From Clostridia bacterium (lineage in GTDB: Bacteria > Bacillota > Clostridia > Christensenellales > CAG-138), in the NCBI GenBank assembly GCA_017435185.1, contig JAFSFN010000035.1, positions 1 through 5,971 of the forward strand: a stretch of 5,971 nt of DNA, read 5' to 3'. The position numbers and the translations under genes were made by a program. This document shows positions 4,007 to 5,971 of the stretch, piece by piece; the first letter of the stretch is position 1, and every line of letters starts with the position of its first letter. Under the pieces are notes generated by a model. The model saw nothing but the letters and a program-made list of their open reading frames with translations. It did not search any database and was not told where the DNA came from.

Positions 4007-5335
4007 ATGCGAATACAGTTATCAGACCATTTTTCATACACGCGCCTCATACGCTTCACACTGCCATCCGTAATTATGATGATATTCACATCCATATACG
4101 GAGTTATTGACGGCATTTTTGTATCCAATTTTGTCGGCAAAACGCCTTTTGCCGCCATCAACATCATATGGCCAGTTCTTCAGGGTTTGGGCGCTGTAGG
4201 TCTTATGATAGGCACAGGCGGAAGCGCACTCGTTTCAAAGATACTCGGCGAAGGCGATAAAAAGTCTGCCAACAGAGTATTTTCACTGCTTGTATACATA
4301 TCATTGGGGCTTGGTGTGATAATTTCGCTTCTTGCGTTTATTTTAATGGAGCCCATCTCAATCGCACTCGGTGCAGAAGGCGAAATGATACAGCATTGTG
4401 TGCTGTATGGCCGTATTTTAATCCCTGCACTCACAACATTCTTATTGCAAACAGAGTTCCAGAGTTTTCTTGTAGTGGCTGAGAAGCCGAATTTGGGGCT
4501 TGCGGTCACCGTTGCGGCAGGCGTTACCAACATCGTATTTGATGCCTTGTTCATAATCGTATTTGACTGGGGTCTTGCAGGCGCGGCGGCAGCAACGGCA
4601 CTGAGCCAGGCAGTGGGCGGCATAATACCGCTGTTTTACTTTATATTCTCTCCCTCCTCCATTCTTCGCCTCGGCAAAACAAAATTCAACGGCAAAGCCA
4701 TTTTACAAAGCTGTACAAACGGTGCGTCCGAGATGACAACAAATCTTTCCATGTCCGTCGTCAACATTCTCTACAACTTCCGCCTCTTGCAAACAGCAGG
4801 CGAGGACGGCGTTGCCGCTTACGGCGTGATAATGTATCTCAATTTCATATTCATTTCGATATTCATCGGTTATTCCGTGGGCAGTGCGCCCATTATAAGT
4901 TTCCATTTCGGTGCTCAGGATACGGGCGAATTAAAGAATTTGTTCAAAAAAAGCATCCGGTTGCTCATATTTTGCTCCCTTGCAATGACGCTCATAGGCA
5001 TATTGAGCGCAAAACCGCTCTCTATCATATTTGTGGGCTATGACAGCACTCTTTTGAGCATGACTGAGCGAGGCATGATGATATACTGCATATCGTTCCT
5101 GTTTGCAGGAATAAACATATTCGCCTCTTCGTTCTTCACGGCATTGAACAACGGCGCAGTATCGGCCGCTCTCTCTTTCCTGAGAACTCTCGTTTTTCAA
5201 ATATTGGCGATACTTATACTGCCTGTCATTTTCGGCCTTGACGGCATTTGGTCGGCAATAATTGCGGCAGAAGGGCTTTCGCTCATTGTCTCACTATTCT
5301 TCTTTATAAAAATGAAAAGGCGGTATCAATATTAA
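4007..5335 (+). CDS. MATE-family multidrug/cation efflux transporter
   Basis: Inner-membrane antiporter of the MATE family, expected to export cationic drugs or metabolites using an H+ or Na+ gradient. The 442 residues give about 12 hydrophobic helices (roughly 16-38, 52-76, 92-117, 133-155, 164-186, 190-215, 235-258, 270-297, 316-341, 355-378, 386-410, 413-435) in two similar halves and end in a basic tail, KMKRRYQY. The N-terminal MMIFTSIYGVIDGIFVSNFVG and TGGSALVSKILGEGD (about 70-84) are typical of MatE proteins in Firmicutes. The start at 4007 is the only reasonable one: an in-frame stop lies at 3980-3982 and the next ATG is inside helix 1. Yet no Shine-Dalgarno precedes it. It lies 47 bp after spoIIP with no terminator between, and ends in a shared bidirectional terminator. 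Substrate cannot be predicted. Confidence 0.92.
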   Translation: MRIQLSDHFSYTRLIRFTLPSVIMMIFTSIYGVIDGIFVSNFVGKTPFAAINIIWPVLQGLGAVGLMIGTGGSALVSKILGEGDKKSANRVFSLLVYISLGLGVIISLLAFILMEPISIALGAEGEMIQHCVLYGRILIPALTTFLLQTEFQSFLVVAEKPNLGLAVTVAAGVTNIVFDALFIIVFDWGLAGAAAATALSQAVGGIIPLFYFIFSPSSILRLGKTKFNGKAILQSCTNGASEMTTNLSMSVVNILYNFRLLQTAGEDGVAAYGVIMYLNFIFISIFIGYSVGSAPIISFHFGAQDTGELKNLFKKSIRLLIFCSLAMTLIGILSAKPLSIIFVGYDSTLLSMTERGMMIYCISFLFAGINIFASSFFTALNNGAVSAALSFLRTLVFQILAILILPVIFGLDGIWSAIIAAEGLSLIVSLFFFIKMKRRYQY

Positions 5336-5369
5336 AAAGGTATTCCCTTTTGAGGGAATACCTTTTTTT
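5334..5369. terminator. Bidirectional intrinsic terminator between MATE gene and guaB
   Basis: AAAAAGGTATTCCC (5334-5347) pairs perfectly with GGGAATACCTTTTT (5354-5367), loop TTTTGA, with T residues to 5369. The T-tract serves the plus-strand MATE transcript, whose stop codon overlaps the left arm, and the A-tract serves the minus-strand guaB transcript, whose stop is 25 bp away. Confidence 0.9.
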
Positions 5370-5394
5370 GCATTTGTCTTGATTTTTTATTTGT

Positions 5395-5971
5395 TTATCT
5401 GCGTGACTGGACAGATGTTTTGTCTTTAAGAAGAACATCGTGAGCGCCACCTTCAACGATGCTTACCGAAGAAACCAGTGTAAGTCTTGCCTTAGCTCTG
5501 AGTTCTTCTATGGTGAGCGCACCGCAGTTGCACATTGTTGAACGGACTTTGCTCAATGTGACGCCAAGATTGTCATGCAGTGAGCCTGCATAGGGAACAT
5601 AGGAGTCAACGCCCTCTTCAAACGAGAGTTTTGCCGCACCGCCCATGTCATATCTCTGCCAGTTGCGAGCTCTTGCACTGCCCTCACCCCAATATTCTTT
5701 CATGTAGCTTCCGCCAACGAGAACTTTGTTTGTGGGGCTTTCATCAAAGCGTGCGAAATATCTGCCGAGCATGCAGTAATCACTGCCCATTGCAAGCGCA
5801 AGCGTTATGTGATAATCATGCACAATACCGCCGTCTGCACAGATGGGCACATAGTAGCCCGTCTCTTCAAAATATTCGTCACGAGCCTTTGCAACATCTA
5901 TAACAGCTGTTGCCTGACCACGGCCGATACCCTTTGTTTCGCGGGTTATGCAAATGGAGCCGCCGCCGATA
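5395..5971 (-). CDS. guaB: Inosine-5'-monophosphate dehydrogenase, C-terminal 191 residues, runs off right edge
   Basis: Oxidises IMP to XMP with NAD+, the committed step of guanine nucleotide synthesis, in the cytosol. The open frame continues from the stop (TAA, 5397-5395) to the window end. Visible in order: the catalytic-cysteine loop IGGGSICITRE (Cys codon 5952-5950), ICADGGIV carrying the IMP-phosphate-site aspartate, MLGRYFARFDESP, and the mobile flap EYWGEGSARARNWQRYDMGG with the Arg-Tyr dyad (codons 5655-5653 and 5652-5650). The end is VSSVSIVEGGAHDV. These motifs fit IMPDH rather than GMP reductase because the flap with Arg-Tyr is present. The wording closely matches Tritrichomonas foetus IMPDH from memory and is quite unlike E. 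coli GuaB. The CBS domains and promoter, if present, lie off the right edge. It converges on the MATE gene and shares its terminator. Confidence 0.95.
   Translation of the reverse strand, partial: IGGGSICITRETKGIGRGQATAVIDVAKARDEYFEETGYYVPICADGGIVHDYHITLALAMGSDYCMLGRYFARFDESPTNKVLVGGSYMKEYWGEGSARARNWQRYDMGGAAKLSFEEGVDSYVPYAGSLHDNLGVTLSKVRSTMCNCGALTIEELRAKARLTLVSSVSIVEGGAHDVLLKDKTSVQSRR

Noticed and set aside
4180..4623. Minus-strand open frame of 147 codons opposite the MATE gene
   Set aside because: Proline/serine/alanine-rich antisense of a membrane protein gene with no ribosome binding site.
5395..5850. Separate short GMP reductase-like gene starting at 5850
   Set aside because: The frame stays open upstream to the window edge and includes the catalytic cysteine loop, so this is the C-terminal part of a larger IMPDH, and GTG at 5850 is an internal valine.

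Overview
The window looks like chromosomal DNA from an endospore-forming, low-to-mid GC member of the Clostridia, probably an Oscillospiraceae/Ruminococcaceae-type gut anaerobe. The evidence is the sporulation pair gpr-spoIIP next to rpsT, frequent ATA isoleucine codons, strong AGGAGG-type ribosome binding sites, and a GC-rich hairpin repeat of a kind I associate with that group. The genus assignment is inference.

Layout, left to right. (1) 1-1171, minus strand: the N-terminal 390 residues of an AMP-forming acyl-CoA synthetase, running off the left edge, with its own TTGACA/TACAAT promoter and an 18-bp perfect palindrome just upstream. (2) 1172-1611: a gene-free spacer packed with structure. 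It holds a 13-bp tandem duplication, two inverted copies plus one partial copy of a roughly 45-50-nt double-hairpin repeat around a 46-nt near-perfect palindrome, and two intrinsic terminators for rpsT. (3) 1612-1875, minus: rpsT (ribosomal protein S20) starting at TTG, with a near-consensus promoter whose predicted start point rules out the longer ATG-initiated frame. (4) 2013-2930, plus: gpr, the germination protease that degrades SASPs. (5) 2973-3959, plus: spoIIP, the engulfment cell-wall hydrolase. The 42-bp gap between gpr and spoIIP is almost entirely a terminator-like hairpin whose 3' arm contains the spoIIP Shine-Dalgarno. (6) 4007-5335, plus: a 12-helix MATE-family efflux transporter with no visible Shine-Dalgarno and a promoter-like sequence almost touching the start codon. 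(7) 5334-5369: a bidirectional terminator. (8) 5395-5971, minus: the C-terminal 191 residues of IMP dehydrogenase (guaB), of the type that closely resembles Tritrichomonas foetus IMPDH, running off the right edge.

Functionally, gpr and spoIIP form a sporulation/germination unit and rpsT is divergent housekeeping. The ligase, the MATE pump and guaB look independently transcribed. I see no phage, CRISPR, toxin-antitoxin or defence genes and no clear undescribed multi-gene system. The best candidates for something new are regulatory: the spoIIP hairpin/RBS overlap, the double-hairpin repeat with paired compensatory changes, and the MATE start region.
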